Part shown: piece by piece, positions 1 to 6,572 of the stretch
Layout: every line of letters starts with the position of its first letter
Numbering within the stretch: the first letter of the stretch is position 1
Origin: an uncultured Prevotellaceae bacterium
GTDB lineage: Bacteria > Bacteroidota > Bacteroidia > Bacteroidales > Bacteroidaceae
Assembly: GCA_902794405.1 (NCBI GenBank)
Contig: CADBHI010000022.1
Location: forward strand, 1-46,828
Length of the DNA: 46,828 nt
Direction of reading: 5' to 3'
Notes under the pieces: model-generated
Database searches by the model: none
Told to the model about the DNA's origin: nothing
What the model saw: only the letters and a program-made list of their open reading frames with translations
Position numbers and translations under genes: made by a program

Positions 1-12
1 GGTATAAGATAG

Positions 13-1002
13 ATGTCAAGATTCGCACAGTATTACGCAAAATACAAGCACGACGCAGGATGCTATGACTGGGAACAGCGACAGTCTGCTTTTGGTGCTC
101 TCTTCGAAAATGATGAGAGCATCGAGTTTTATATGGGAGAGGCTGAAACAAGGAAAGTATATAAGCATAGGGTGTATCACCTCAATACCGCACCTGGTAT
201 TATCGTTATGCGCTTTGCCAATGATATAGACATTCCTGTAGAGCGTGACTTTGAGCCGGCAATGGCCAAAGATGAGCCGTCATGTTTCGTTATCATTGAT
301 AATCGCGACAATCTCAGGACGGTAGCCATTCAGAAGCGTAAGAAAGCGTTTAGTAATACCCGGCAGGTTGCAAAGATATTGTCGTTTGTCATTGACCAGC
401 AACTTTTCAAGGATCATTGCTACGGATTTGACATTCTACCTGACTATTATCCAGTTGACCTTTTCAAGGTTTGGGAGCGTCAGCAGGAACATGCCCAGTC
501 ACTTCGATTTGGAGTGCCTGAGATGGATAGGGACGAGATTCTCAGAAAGATAGAGGAATTGAAGTCGAAGAACCGCGACTATTTTGACGATTCAATCATG
601 GGGTCTCTGCTTGACGTGCTTCATGCACAGAAGCAGGCAAAATATAAGGGCCATTATACGGTGATGCCTGAACAGAAAAAAGCAGCGCTCTATGTTGATA
701 AGAGTTCTGTGTTCATGCGCAACCTTCTGACGTTTGCCGATGCTATTGACGAACCCGTGGAGTTGGTAACAAATGACGGTGGTACTTTCCGTTGTTTCAT
801 TGACAATGACGAAGACAATACAGATAAGATTGTCAGCTTTGAATTCAATGAGAATTTCTTGGAAATGCTTTTCAAGTCAAGGAAGAAAGACGGTAGCAAG
901 ATAGAACCCGAAGACCGTCTGAAAGCAGAAGAAGAGGTGCTGGAGCTGATGAACAACATGAAGCACGAAGTGGAAGATTCAGAAGAGGAGCAAGCAGCAT
1001 GA
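13..1002 (+). CDS. hypothetical protein, 329 aa
   Basis: An intact 329-residue reading frame of unknown function. I do not recognise a family. It starts at ATG close to the window edge, so any promoter or upstream partner lies mostly outside. The protein looks soluble: no signal peptide or membrane segment, mixed charge throughout, and a strongly acidic tail rich in Glu over the last 35 residues. Its stop overlaps the start of the next gene (shared bases 999-1002), so the two are probably translated together and belong to one operon with the following two reading frames. Codon use resembles the neighbouring genes. It could belong to an accessory or mobile block, but nothing in it proves this. 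Confidence 0.7.
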   Translation: MSRFAQYYAKYKHDAGCYDWEQRQSAFGALFENDESIEFYMGEAETRKVYKHRVYHLNTAPGIIVMRFANDIDIPVERDFEPAMAKDEPSCFVIIDNRDNLRTVAIQKRKKAFSNTRQVAKILSFVIDQQLFKDHCYGFDILPDYYPVDLFKVWERQQEHAQSLRFGVPEMDRDEILRKIEELKSKNRDYFDDSIMGSLLDVLHAQKQAKYKGHYTVMPEQKKAALYVDKSSVFMRNLLTFADAIDEPVELVTNDGGTFRCFIDNDEDNTDKIVSFEFNENFLEMLFKSRKKDGSKIEPEDRLKAEEEVLELMNNMKHEVEDSEEEQAA

Positions 1003-1259
1003 TAGTTAGACTGGACAAGGAAAAGCAAAGGACCGCAAGGCATCAGTTACTCAACGATGTGGTTTATATCATCAGCCACGAGGCATTGAAGCAAATGCAG
1101 CGCGATGGTCATACAGAACTGTCGCCCGTTGAAGTGTTCCTGTCAGCCCGAAACTTCTGTGATTCCGGAGCGTTGGTATTGATTTCAAAAAGATTATCTT
1201 CCGCATTTTTGAACGTCTGGATGATTATGAGTTTTTATGGCCTCTCATTGAGCAAATGA
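999..1259 (+). CDS. N-terminal part of a probably frameshifted hypothetical protein
   Basis: The first roughly 58 residues (MIVRLDKEKQ... to ...ARNFCDSGA) look like ordinary protein. The last 28 residues (LISKRLSSAFLNVW...) look like out-of-frame translation. In the -1 frame, from about 1178, the DNA reads IDFKKIIFRIFERLDDYEF and runs without a stop into the next reading frame. The natural product was therefore probably one protein spanning 999-1627. The join must lie after the frame-2 stop at 1160-1162 and before about 1190. Alternatively these are two genes coupled by the ATGA overlap at 1256-1259. Function unknown. Confidence 0.5.
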   Translation: MIVRLDKEKQRTARHQLLNDVVYIISHEALKQMQRDGHTELSPVEVFLSARNFCDSGALVLISKRLSSAFLNVWMIMSFYGLSLSK

Positions 1260-1627
1260 CCGACAAGGAAGATTCCCGTTGGCTGGCAGGTAAGAAAACG
1301 GGGCTTCTGGACTATGAACTGCAAGAGATAAAGATTGATGGAGGCGGGGTTGAAGAAGTCAGAAACCTGTTTGAGAAATTTGTGGCCTATTCTGACCAGA
1401 TGGATAAAGAAATTATCAAGGGTAATCTACTATTGCTGAATCTGTACAACATAGAACATAATCATACTTATGATGAGGTAATAAAGGCTCTTTACGAGAA
1501 ACTTGGAATCAAGAGTGCTACGAAGCTTGACATCAAAGAATACAATGCCGTGAAGCATGTGGAGACCGAGATTCAGAATGTTGAGAAAGATGGTATTGGA
1601 GTGAAAAAGGAATATCATAAGGACTAA
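1256..1627 (+). CDS. hypothetical protein, 123 aa (probably C-terminal part of the preceding gene)
   Basis: A charged, helix-rich protein of unknown function. The open frame extends upstream of its ATG to about 1163 with protein-like sequence (IDFKKIIFRIFERLDDYEFLWPLIEQM), suggesting that the ATG at 1256 is internal and that this is the C-terminal part of a gene starting at 999. The ATG overlaps the preceding stop as ATGA, which on its own would also fit translational coupling of two real genes. It ends 4 bp before the next start, so it is in the same operon. Confidence 0.5.
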   Translation: MTDKEDSRWLAGKKTGLLDYELQEIKIDGGGVEEVRNLFEKFVAYSDQMDKEIIKGNLLLLNLYNIEHNHTYDEVIKALYEKLGIKSATKLDIKEYNAVKHVETEIQNVEKDGIGVKKEYHKD

Positions 1628-1631
1628 GGCA

Positions 1632-2324
1632 ATGGATATCGATATAAAGGAACTGATAAAGGCTGCTACTGAAGGTTTGAATCTGAAAGATTTCAAAGGC
1701 GATGTTGTAGGCGTGAAGCTCGTAGAGAACGAATTTGGTAATATTGAGCCCGGCGGCATAGGTATTCAGATAAACAATGGCCCTGCGCCAAAGGCAACAC
1801 CAAACTCTAAGAAAGGCAGTGGCAAGAAGGATTCTGACGAGAAACCACCAAAGCCTCGTGAGGTGATGACCTTGAAACGGAGAAGTAAAGTGCTTGATGG
1901 GCATCTGACTTTGCTCTTTCAGAAACTGACTAAGGAAGGTTGGATTGACGGCTTTGAGGCTAACTTCAAGAATCTTTTCTCAGGTCAGAGAGACGAGAAC
2001 TGCCAACTGACGTGGACGGGGCTTTATGGCAAAGGTACTCTGGTGGAATTGTTCAAGCAGTTGATAAAAGCTGAACTGATAGACGTACCGGCTGGCTTTA
2101 CGTTATCATCGATACTTGAAGGTCATTTCATGGATAAGCAGGGACATTGGTTGACGGGATTAGACAATGGCGACCCTGCTCATAACAAAGCTCTGCCTGT
2201 GATTCAGGAGTGCATCAATCTGCTGAAGATATCACCCGATGCTGACCGTGACGATCTCGATGAGGATTTCCGTTCGGAATATGACCGGTTTGACCAGCAG
2301 GATATGCATTGGCATAAGCAATAA
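1632..2324 (+). CDS. hypothetical protein, 230 aa
   Basis: An intact frame starting 4 bp after the previous stop, the last gene of this small operon. The N-terminal 45 residues are followed by a low-complexity Lys/Pro/Ser-rich linker (about residues 50-78). Then comes a conserved-looking globular part with the segment KLTKEGWIDG...NFKNLFSG and, further on, LTWTGLYGKGTLVELFKQLI. The C-terminus is acidic (DADRDDLDEDF). I have the impression of a family seen in Bacteroidales accessory regions but cannot name it, and no catalytic motif is visible. A direct repeat begins immediately after its stop codon. Confidence 0.65.
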   Translation: MDIDIKELIKAATEGLNLKDFKGDVVGVKLVENEFGNIEPGGIGIQINNGPAPKATPNSKKGSGKKDSDEKPPKPREVMTLKRRSKVLDGHLTLLFQKLTKEGWIDGFEANFKNLFSGQRDENCQLTWTGLYGKGTLVELFKQLIKAELIDVPAGFTLSSILEGHFMDKQGHWLTGLDNGDPAHNKALPVIQECINLLKISPDADRDDLDEDFRSEYDRFDQQDMHWHKQ

Positions 2325-2348
2325 GTGCACAGCGGAGTGCACAGCGGA
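2325..2348. repeat. 12-bp tandem direct repeat (GTGCACAGCGGA x2)
   Basis: Two perfect adjacent copies of GTGCACAGCGGA start at the base after the stop codon of the preceding gene. A third GTGCAC lies at about 2360, followed by two copies of TTTCGGGAAA (about 2366-2388). Role unknown; this is the 3' untranslated region of the operon. Confidence 0.8.
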
Positions 2349-2419
2349 ACCGACCCTATTGTGCACTTTCGGGAAATCTTTCGGGAAAGCACAGATTTTT
2401 TTGAAAAATTTTCGCATAT

Positions 2420-2464
2420 AGCGGAATCTCTTTGAAACACAAGGGGTTCCGCTTTTCTTTTTTC
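2420..2464 (+). terminator. rho-independent terminator
   Basis: AGCGGAA (2420-2426) pairs with TTCCGCT (2447-2453) and is followed by a T-rich run (TTTTCTTTTTTCTT). It closes the operon of the first four reading frames. Confidence 0.75.
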
Positions 2465-2519
2465 TTACATCCAACGAACCAATTAAGACCCCGCCTAAGG
2501 AGCGGTAAACACAAGAAAG

Positions 2520-2675
2520 ATGTACAAGAGAATGATTATTAAGGACGAGTTTCGTGCAAAGATGGCCACTGAGGCCCGTAAGCAACTGGCGCTGATGAAC
2601 AGGTGCCGAATGCACAAACAGGGAGGTAATGGAATGGTTAACATGCCCTTCTACACAATGTATCTTAATCGCTAA
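2520..2675 (+). CDS. small hypothetical protein, 51 aa
   Basis: A short open frame MYKRMIIKDEFRAKMATEAR... ending in ...MYLNR, rich in Met, Lys and Arg (strongly basic). It lies alone between the terminator at 2420-2464 and the next gene at 2781. A purine-rich stretch (AAGGAGCGG, about 15-20 nt upstream) could help ribosome binding, but the spacing is long. Many in-frame ATG codons make the exact start uncertain. Function unknown; it might be a nucleic-acid-binding peptide, judging only by charge. Confidence 0.45.
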   Translation: MYKRMIIKDEFRAKMATEARKQLALMNRCRMHKQGGNGMVNMPFYTMYLNR

Positions 2676-2780
2676 CAACTAAAAGTTTAATCTGAGACGA
2701 AAGCAAGGTGAGGGAAGTCTCGCGAGTGAAAAGGATCCAATTTCAGCACTTGCCTAATCTCGCAATCGAATCAGAAAACA

Positions 2781-3227
2781 ATGAACACAACAAGATTCCA
2801 AGAGCAGATTTTGCAGAACGCTGTCCAGATGGACGCAAGTATTAATTTCCAGACCAACGGCAACTTGCTGATAGTGCCGTGCCCGTGGGAAGACGAGAAG
2901 CAGGTGACTAACGGCGGACGTGTGAAATATCGTGCTGGCATCGAGGTGGATGCCGACGGACGGACCAGAGTGAAGCGTTACAACGATGGCAAGAACGGTC
3001 CCAAGTTGGAAACCCTCTACGAGACCCCTCATGGAGCCGTGAAGATGACCCGTCCCCAGATTCGACCCTATAACGGTCGCCGCCGTATGGATGAGGAGTT
3101 CGTCTACGTCACTTTCAAGTTCCCGAAGAAGTACGGGCTTGCACTGACCAAAGCCCTCTACGAGGAGGAAGCCGACGAGATTATGTCTTACTTTAAAACA
3201 AGAAAGGAGGAAACCGTATGGAAATGA
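2781..3227 (+). CDS. hypothetical protein, 148 aa, upstream partner of the primase-like gene
   Basis: An intact frame overlapping the next gene by 10 bp, so the two are almost certainly co-translated. The protein is soluble and mixed alpha/beta in appearance, with the segments NGNLLIVPCPWEDEKQV, a basic stretch (PYNGRRRMDEEFVYVTFKFPKKYG) and an acidic helix near the end. I do not recognise the family. Its tight coupling with a BT4734/DUF3987-type gene suggests a role alongside that protein. The upstream 105 bp hold a GAGAC...GTCTC inverted repeat and no clear -7 box. Confidence 0.65.
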   Translation: MNTTRFQEQILQNAVQMDASINFQTNGNLLIVPCPWEDEKQVTNGGRVKYRAGIEVDADGRTRVKRYNDGKNGPKLETLYETPHGAVKMTRPQIRPYNGRRRMDEEFVYVTFKFPKKYGLALTKALYEEEADEIMSYFKTRKEETVWK

Positions 3228-5491
3228 ATCTTATCCGATTGATAGCACTCAATCCCCGTCAGATGAAGGAGCAAACCAGGGCATTCGTAAAAGAATGCCC
3301 GCTCCAAGACTACGATCAGATTAGCAGTTCACCGCGCCTGAAACAGTTGGAGCAGCGCATCAACGGTACAGCCGACGAAGAGGTGCAGAGGAAACTGAAA
3401 AGCTGGCTGCCCTTCCGATGCCCGCACTACACCCAGTATCGTGACAACCATCGCGACCGTGAGCACATCGTGCCGGAATCGTTCACTTGGCAGACGTGCA
3501 TCGACATCGATGATCCCGATATGGTGGAGAAAGCCAACATGATGTCATCGGCCCTCGACACCGTGCCCGGTGGTGAATGGGAGGGACTGATGCTGCACAA
3601 GGACTACTCCATCCGTCGCAAGCTGCATATCGACCTCCGTCTGCCCGTTGGCATGACCGTGCCCGAGGCGCAAAGAGCCTATTGCAAGGCACTTGGAGTG
3701 GCATGCGATACTTCATGCTTCACGCCTGAGAGGTTTATATATGTCTCGCCTGCTGATTTTGAAATCTATCGCAGCGAGGGATGGTATGCACAGCTTTCGG
3801 AAGAAGAGGTGGCTATGCGTCGCAAGGCTTATACCGACAGAGGGCTTTCGATAGATGGTCGCACGGAGGATGGAAGCTATTATGATGGCGAGGTATCTAT
3901 TTCCTCCCCTGAGTCAGGGGAGGCTAGGAGGGGTCTGAACGAGGGAAAAAATCCTGTAGTTGAGTCTGCGGCTGTTCAGACCACCCCAACCCCTCCTAAC
4001 TTAGGAGGGGAAAGAAGATACCCTGCTGAGTTCAAAGGCATTCCTTATACCTCTGTTATTAGTGAATACTGGCGCAGGACGGGTGGTGAACCATCAGAGG
4101 GTGAGCGCAATAAACGACTCCATCAGTTGGCGGCTAATCTCCGTGCCATCTGCGACAATAACGAAGAGTGGTTGCTGGAGGTGATGCCCAAGTTCGGGTT
4201 GTCGGCTCAGGAAATGCGAGGCATTATCCACTCGGCTTGCAAGGAGCCCACCAAAGGTTCGCGATTGATGGATGCAATCATTGACCATTTATCATTGACC
4301 ATTGACCATTCCGAGGAGGATGCCGCCGACACCGCAGACTCAGCATTTCAACATCCCCTCCTTGGGAGGGGCTTGGGGAGGCTTTTACCTATCGGTTTGA
4401 AGGAATCCTTGGTTGGTGTACCTGTGTCGATGTACATGCCTGTGCTCTGTTCGGTGATGCCGATTGCAGCTGCCTACGCTGACCAAGTGACCGTTGAATA
4501 TTGTGACGGCAACATCCACCGCCTCGGGTTGATGAGCATCATTCGTGGTGAACAGGCTTCGAACAAGAGCGTTTGTAAGAATGCTGTTGACCTCTGGAAG
4601 CGTCAGTTGGACGAAGAGGACGCTCTTGCCCGTAAGCGTGAGGAAGAATGGAAGGAGCGTAAGAAAGGCCGCAAGGCCAATGAGAAGGCTCCCGAAGACC
4701 CACATGTTCTCATCCGCGTCGTGCCTGTAACCGTCAGCTGTTCTACGTTGTTGAAGCGATTCAAGAATGCGCAGGGACACACCATTTACTCCTTTGGCGA
4801 GGAATTGGACACCCTCCGAAAAACGAACGGTGCTGGCTCGTGGTCATCGAAGTACGACATCTATCGTCTCTCGTTTGACTTTGGTGAGTGGGGACAGGAT
4901 TACAACTCAGATCAGGCTGAGTCGGGAGTGGTCAATGTGGCCTACAATTGGACGATGCTCGGCACCTATGGAGCCATGCGGAAGTGCTTCAAGTCGGACA
5001 ATATCGAGAATGGCTTGTCTTCGCGAATCTTGGTGGCTGAGATGCCAGACTCTTCCTTCCAGAAGATGCCGAAGTTCGGCAAGCGGTCGGCTGAGGACGA
5101 AGCCAAGATTCAAGAGGCCGTCACCCGTCTGCGTTCGTATTCGGGTTTGGTTGACACCCCTCGGCTGCGCAAAGCCATCGAGGAATGGGTAGAGCAGAAA
5201 CGTGTGGAGGCAGCCAAGGACATCGACCACGTCAAGGACACCTATCGTAAGCGTGCTGCCGTCATCGGCTTCCGTTGTGGGGTCATCTTCCATCTGCTAA
5301 GCCTCCCCCCAACCCCCTCCGACTGGAGGGGGAGCACCGAGGCGCAGCATACCTCCCCCAGTCGGGGGAGGAAGGAGCCCTGCAAAGTCAGTATGTCGAT
5401 GCTCAGGACGAGTGTCAGCGATATGGGGCCAACCACTCGGTGTTCGACCAGCTGGCTCCTGTGTTCACCGTCGATGACCTCCGTGCCTTGA
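3218..5491 (+). CDS. BT4734-like / DUF3987 primase-helicase-like protein, C-terminus frameshifted
   Basis: The N-terminal roughly 210 residues match the BT4734/BF3469 (VirE N-terminal-like) type: CIDIDDPDM near residue 93, HKDYSIRRKLHIDLRLPVG and a conserved CFTPERFIYVSP. The middle has a small helical domain (RLHQLAANLRAICDNNEEW). From about residue 390 to 690 it resembles DUF3987, including YSFGEELDTLRK, the SKYDIYRLSFDFGEWGQDY segment and SSRILVAEMPD. Such proteins are annotated as replication-type primases/helicases of Bacteroidales accessory regions. Two palindromic inserts (about residues 228-268 and 376-390) and a heptamer repeat (about residues 355-364) are carried in frame. At about residue 695 a third palindromic element shifts the frame: the 65 residues after CGVIFHLL are nonsense, and the expected C-terminus continues in another frame to 5607. 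Function is probably impaired unless the frame is restored. Confidence 0.7.
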   Translation: MEMNLIRLIALNPRQMKEQTRAFVKECPLQDYDQISSSPRLKQLEQRINGTADEEVQRKLKSWLPFRCPHYTQYRDNHRDREHIVPESFTWQTCIDIDDPDMVEKANMMSSALDTVPGGEWEGLMLHKDYSIRRKLHIDLRLPVGMTVPEAQRAYCKALGVACDTSCFTPERFIYVSPADFEIYRSEGWYAQLSEEEVAMRRKAYTDRGLSIDGRTEDGSYYDGEVSISSPESGEARRGLNEGKNPVVESAAVQTTPTPPNLGGERRYPAEFKGIPYTSVISEYWRRTGGEPSEGERNKRLHQLAANLRAICDNNEEWLLEVMPKFGLSAQEMRGIIHSACKEPTKGSRLMDAIIDHLSLTIDHSEEDAADTADSAFQHPLLGRGLGRLLPIGLKESLVGVPVSMYMPVLCSVMPIAAAYADQVTVEYCDGNIHRLGLMSIIRGEQASNKSVCKNAVDLWKRQLDEEDALARKREEEWKERKKGRKANEKAPEDPHVLIRVVPVTVSCSTLLKRFKNAQGHTIYSFGEELDTLRKTNGAGSWSSKYDIYRLSFDFGEWGQDYNSDQAESGVVNVAYNWTMLGTYGAMRKCFKSDNIENGLSSRILVAEMPDSSFQKMPKFGKRSAEDEAKIQEAVTRLRSYSGLVDTPRLRKAIEEWVEQKRVEAAKDIDHVKDTYRKRAAVIGFRCGVIFHLLSLPPTPSDWRGSTEAQHTSPSRGRKEPCKVSMSMLRTSVSDMGPTTRCSTSWLLCSPSMTSVP
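3903..4016. repeat. palindromic GC-rich element A inside the primase-like gene (in frame)
   Basis: It contains a perfect hairpin CCTCCCCTG/CAGGGGAGG (3903-3923) and, at the other end, CCCCTCCT/AGGAGGGG hairpin arms. A longer outer pairing joins AGGAGGGGTCTGAAC and GTTCAGACC. It is read through in frame as low-complexity Ser/Pro/Gly-rich residues between the BT4734-like domain and the following helical domain. It is of the same family as elements B, C and D. Confidence 0.75.
4280..4310. repeat. heptamer repeat (ATTGACC x3 plus one variant) inside the primase-like gene
   Basis: Four phased 7-mers: ATTGACC, ATTTATC, ATTGACC, ATTGACC, followed by ATT. They are translated in frame as IDHLSLTIDH. 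This is a coding microsatellite, likely an acquired low-complexity insert next to palindromic element B. Confidence 0.75.
4353..4383. repeat. palindromic GC-rich element B inside the primase-like gene (in frame)
   Basis: CCCCTCC and GGAGGGG arms around a 3-nt loop (about 4355-4371), followed by CTTGGGGAGGCTT. It is translated in frame as HPLLGRGLGRLL. Its reverse complement (AAGCCTCCCC...) matches the start of element C, so the two are the same family in opposite orientation. Confidence 0.7.
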
Positions 5492-5607
5492 AGCGTGGCT
5501 TCTGCTCAGAAGCTGCACTCAGGAAAATCACTTCCCGTTGGGGGCGTGACGGCTGGATAGAAAAGGTGGATAAGACCCACTGGAAAAAGAAAAATGTGAC
5601 ATCGTGA
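5275..5607 (+). pseudogene. out-of-frame C-terminal segment of the primase-like gene
   Basis: From about 5383 this frame reads SQYVDAQDECQRYGANHSVFDQ and then a winged-helix-like tail (DDLRALKRGFCSEAALRKIT, SRWGRDGWIEKV). That is the natural C-terminus expected for the DUF3987 protein that starts at 3218. The part before about 5383 is the palindromic insertion translated. A single-base length change in one of the C or G runs of the insertion would reconnect the two frames. Translated separately it would need an internal start, for which I see no good site. Confidence 0.6.
5298..5378. repeat. palindromic GC-rich element C, coincides with the frame break in the primase-like gene
   Basis: AAGCCTCCCCCCAACCCCCTCC is followed by the arm GGAGGGGG and a second hairpin CCTCCCCC/GGGGGAGG. 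The translated sequence is protein-like before and after the element, but in different frames, so the break lies within it. C6, C5 and G5 runs inside are plausible places for slippage. Confidence 0.75.
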
Positions 5608-5627
5608 CTTCGTGACATTGTGACATT
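5596..5627. repeat. octamer repeat (GTGACATY-type x4) over the stop codon of the primase-like C-terminal frame
   Basis: Four phased 8-mers: GTGACATC, GTGACTTC, GTGACATT, GTGACATT. The stop codon TGA of the out-of-frame C-terminal segment lies in this repeat. AAATAGTA-type repeats follow at about 5641-5665. Confidence 0.75.
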
Positions 5628-5671
5628 AAGGAGATTGTAAAATAGTAATTGTCAAATAGTAAAATAAAAAT

Positions 5672-6160
5672 ATGGAACTGATATTAGAACGAATAGCAAA
5701 ACGCAAGACCTACACGATAGGTAGACTGAGCCTCACCCCCGACCCCTCTCCCATAGAGAGGGGAGAATCAAAAGCCTCCCCTAAGGGGGGAGGTTTGGAG
5801 GGGGCTTCATATTTCTGCGACACACTGGAACCCACTTGGCGCGACTACAAGAATGGTGCCTACAAGGTAAAAGGCCGCTCGGCCATCCCGGAAGGCCGCT
5901 ACGCCGTAGTGATCTCTTGGAGTCCGAAGTTCAAGCAGTGGCTTCCCATTTTGCTCGGTGGCCCTGAGTTCAACAAGAAGTGGCAGGGCATCCGCATCCA
6001 CGCGGGTAACACTGCCAAGGACACCCAAGGCTGCATCCTCGTAGGCCGTAACCAACTGGTAGGCCAGCTTCTCGAATCCCGCAAGTGGCTCTACGAACTC
6101 AAGCAGAAAATCGTCGAGGCCAAGGGTAGGGGTGAAGCCGTCTGGCTGACCATCAAGTAA
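5672..6160 (+). CDS. DUF5675 family protein with an in-frame palindromic-element insertion
   Basis: Recognisable as DUF5675 by RKTYTIGRL near the start, then CDTLEPTWRDYKNGAYKVKG, AIPEGRYAVV, SPKF, LPILLGGPEF, GIRIHAGNTAKDTQGCILVG. DUF5675 proteins occur in phages and in Bacteroidales accessory loci, and the His, Asp and Cys pattern (HAGN...DTQGC) is reminiscent of L,D-transpeptidase/peptidase-like folds; activity is not established. Residues 20-45 (SLTPDPSPIERG...GGGLEGAS) interrupt the usual junction between YTIGRL and YFCDTLEP and are the translation of palindromic element D. The insert keeps frame, so a full protein with an extra loop can be made. It starts 64 bp after the primase-like C-terminal stop. 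Confidence 0.75.
   Translation: MELILERIAKRKTYTIGRLSLTPDPSPIERGESKASPKGGGLEGASYFCDTLEPTWRDYKNGAYKVKGRSAIPEGRYAVVISWSPKFKQWLPILLGGPEFNKKWQGIRIHAGNTAKDTQGCILVGRNQLVGQLLESRKWLYELKQKIVEAKGRGEAVWLTIK
5732..5805. repeat. palindromic GC-rich element D inserted in frame in the DUF5675 gene
   Basis: Two hairpins: CCCCTCTC/GAGAGGGG around a short loop (about 5744-5764) and CCTCCCC/GGGGAGG (about 5777-5792), ending in TTTGGAGGGGGCTTC. It encodes the common LTPDPSPIERG-type peptide. It belongs to the same family as elements A-C. Confidence 0.8.
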
Positions 6161-6166
6161 AGAAAG

Positions 6167-6203
6167 AGCCGTCATTCCAATCGGAGTGGCGGCTTGCCTT
6201 TTT
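6167..6203 (+). terminator. rho-independent terminator of the DUF5675 gene
   Basis: AGCCGTCATTCC pairs with GGAGTGGCGGCT (12 bp with G-T wobbles, loop AATC), followed by TGCCTTTTTG. Confidence 0.8.
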
Positions 6204-6205
6204 GT

Positions 6206-6361
6206 GACTTCTCACAAAAAAAGACATTGCCTTTCGGCGATGTCTTCTGTTGGTCCTTCGGACTTCTCACAAAAAAAGACATTGCCTTTCGGCGATGTCT
6301 TCTGCTTGTCCTTCGGACTTCTCACAAAAAAAAGACATTGCCTTTCGGCGATGTCTTCTTT
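6206..6361. repeat. three tandem 55-bp repeats, each a terminator-like hairpin (leftward)
   Basis: Units begin at 6206, 6261 and 6316 (GACTTCTCACAAAAAAAG...). Each carries an 11-bp stem AAGACATTGCC/GGCGATGTCTT with loop TTTC. Read on the minus strand the stem is followed by 7-8 T residues, so each unit resembles an intrinsic terminator for leftward transcription. The third unit has one extra A and diverges after the hairpin. The array ends 5 bp before the left attachment site. No gene is credible within 6204-6366. Confidence 0.85.
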
Positions 6362-6366
6362 TTCGA

Positions 6367-6381
6367 GGGTGCCCGGACGGA
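6367..6381. other. left attachment site (duplicated tRNA-His 3' end)
   Basis: GGGTGCCCGGACGGA is identical to 27902-27916, which covers the 3' acceptor and part of the T arm of tRNA-His. Sequence on either side differs between the two copies. Both copies are in the same orientation, as expected after site-specific integration. Confidence 0.85.
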
Positions 6382-6477
6382 ACCCTTTACGCTATACTGA
6401 ATTATTACGAATTGTTGCGAATTGTCGATGTATAAAGAGTATTCAAAGAGCAAAGAAATAATAAAAAACAATTCAGA

Positions 6478-6518
6478 ACGGGAAAAATTATTAAATCACG
6501 GGAAAAATACGGGAATAT
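6478..6518. promoter_or_regulatory. left arm-type repeats, putative integrase binding sites
   Basis: ACGGGAAAAAT at 6478-6488 and 6498-6508 and a partial copy ACGGGAATAT from 6509, all direct. The same motif occurs twice just inside the right end (27826-27847). This is the arrangement of arm-type integrase sites, inferred from sequence only. Confidence 0.6.
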
Positions 6519-6524
6519 TTTTGG

Positions 6525-6551
6525 TAATCTGAGATATTTTTACTACCTTTG
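6525..6551 (+). promoter_or_regulatory. integrase promoter (Bacteroidetes -7 box)
   Basis: TACCTTTG at 6544-6551 matches TAnnTTTG; a TTTTG-like -33 lies about 20 bp upstream. The integrase ATG is at 6573. Confidence 0.55.
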
Positions 6552-6572
6552 TACAGTCTCAATAAAATTGCT

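Noticed and set aside
1160-1195. Programmed -1 frameshift as in tail-assembly chaperones
   Set aside because: No in-phase slippery heptamer and no downstream hairpin found; neighbours are not tail genes.
6206-6361. CRISPR-like repetition
   Set aside because: The 55-bp units are contiguous without unique spacers and no cas genes are present.
6186-6461. Several short rightward frames across the 55-bp repeats
   Set aside because: They translate terminator-like hairpins in repeated, shifted copies; no start signals and no conservation expected.
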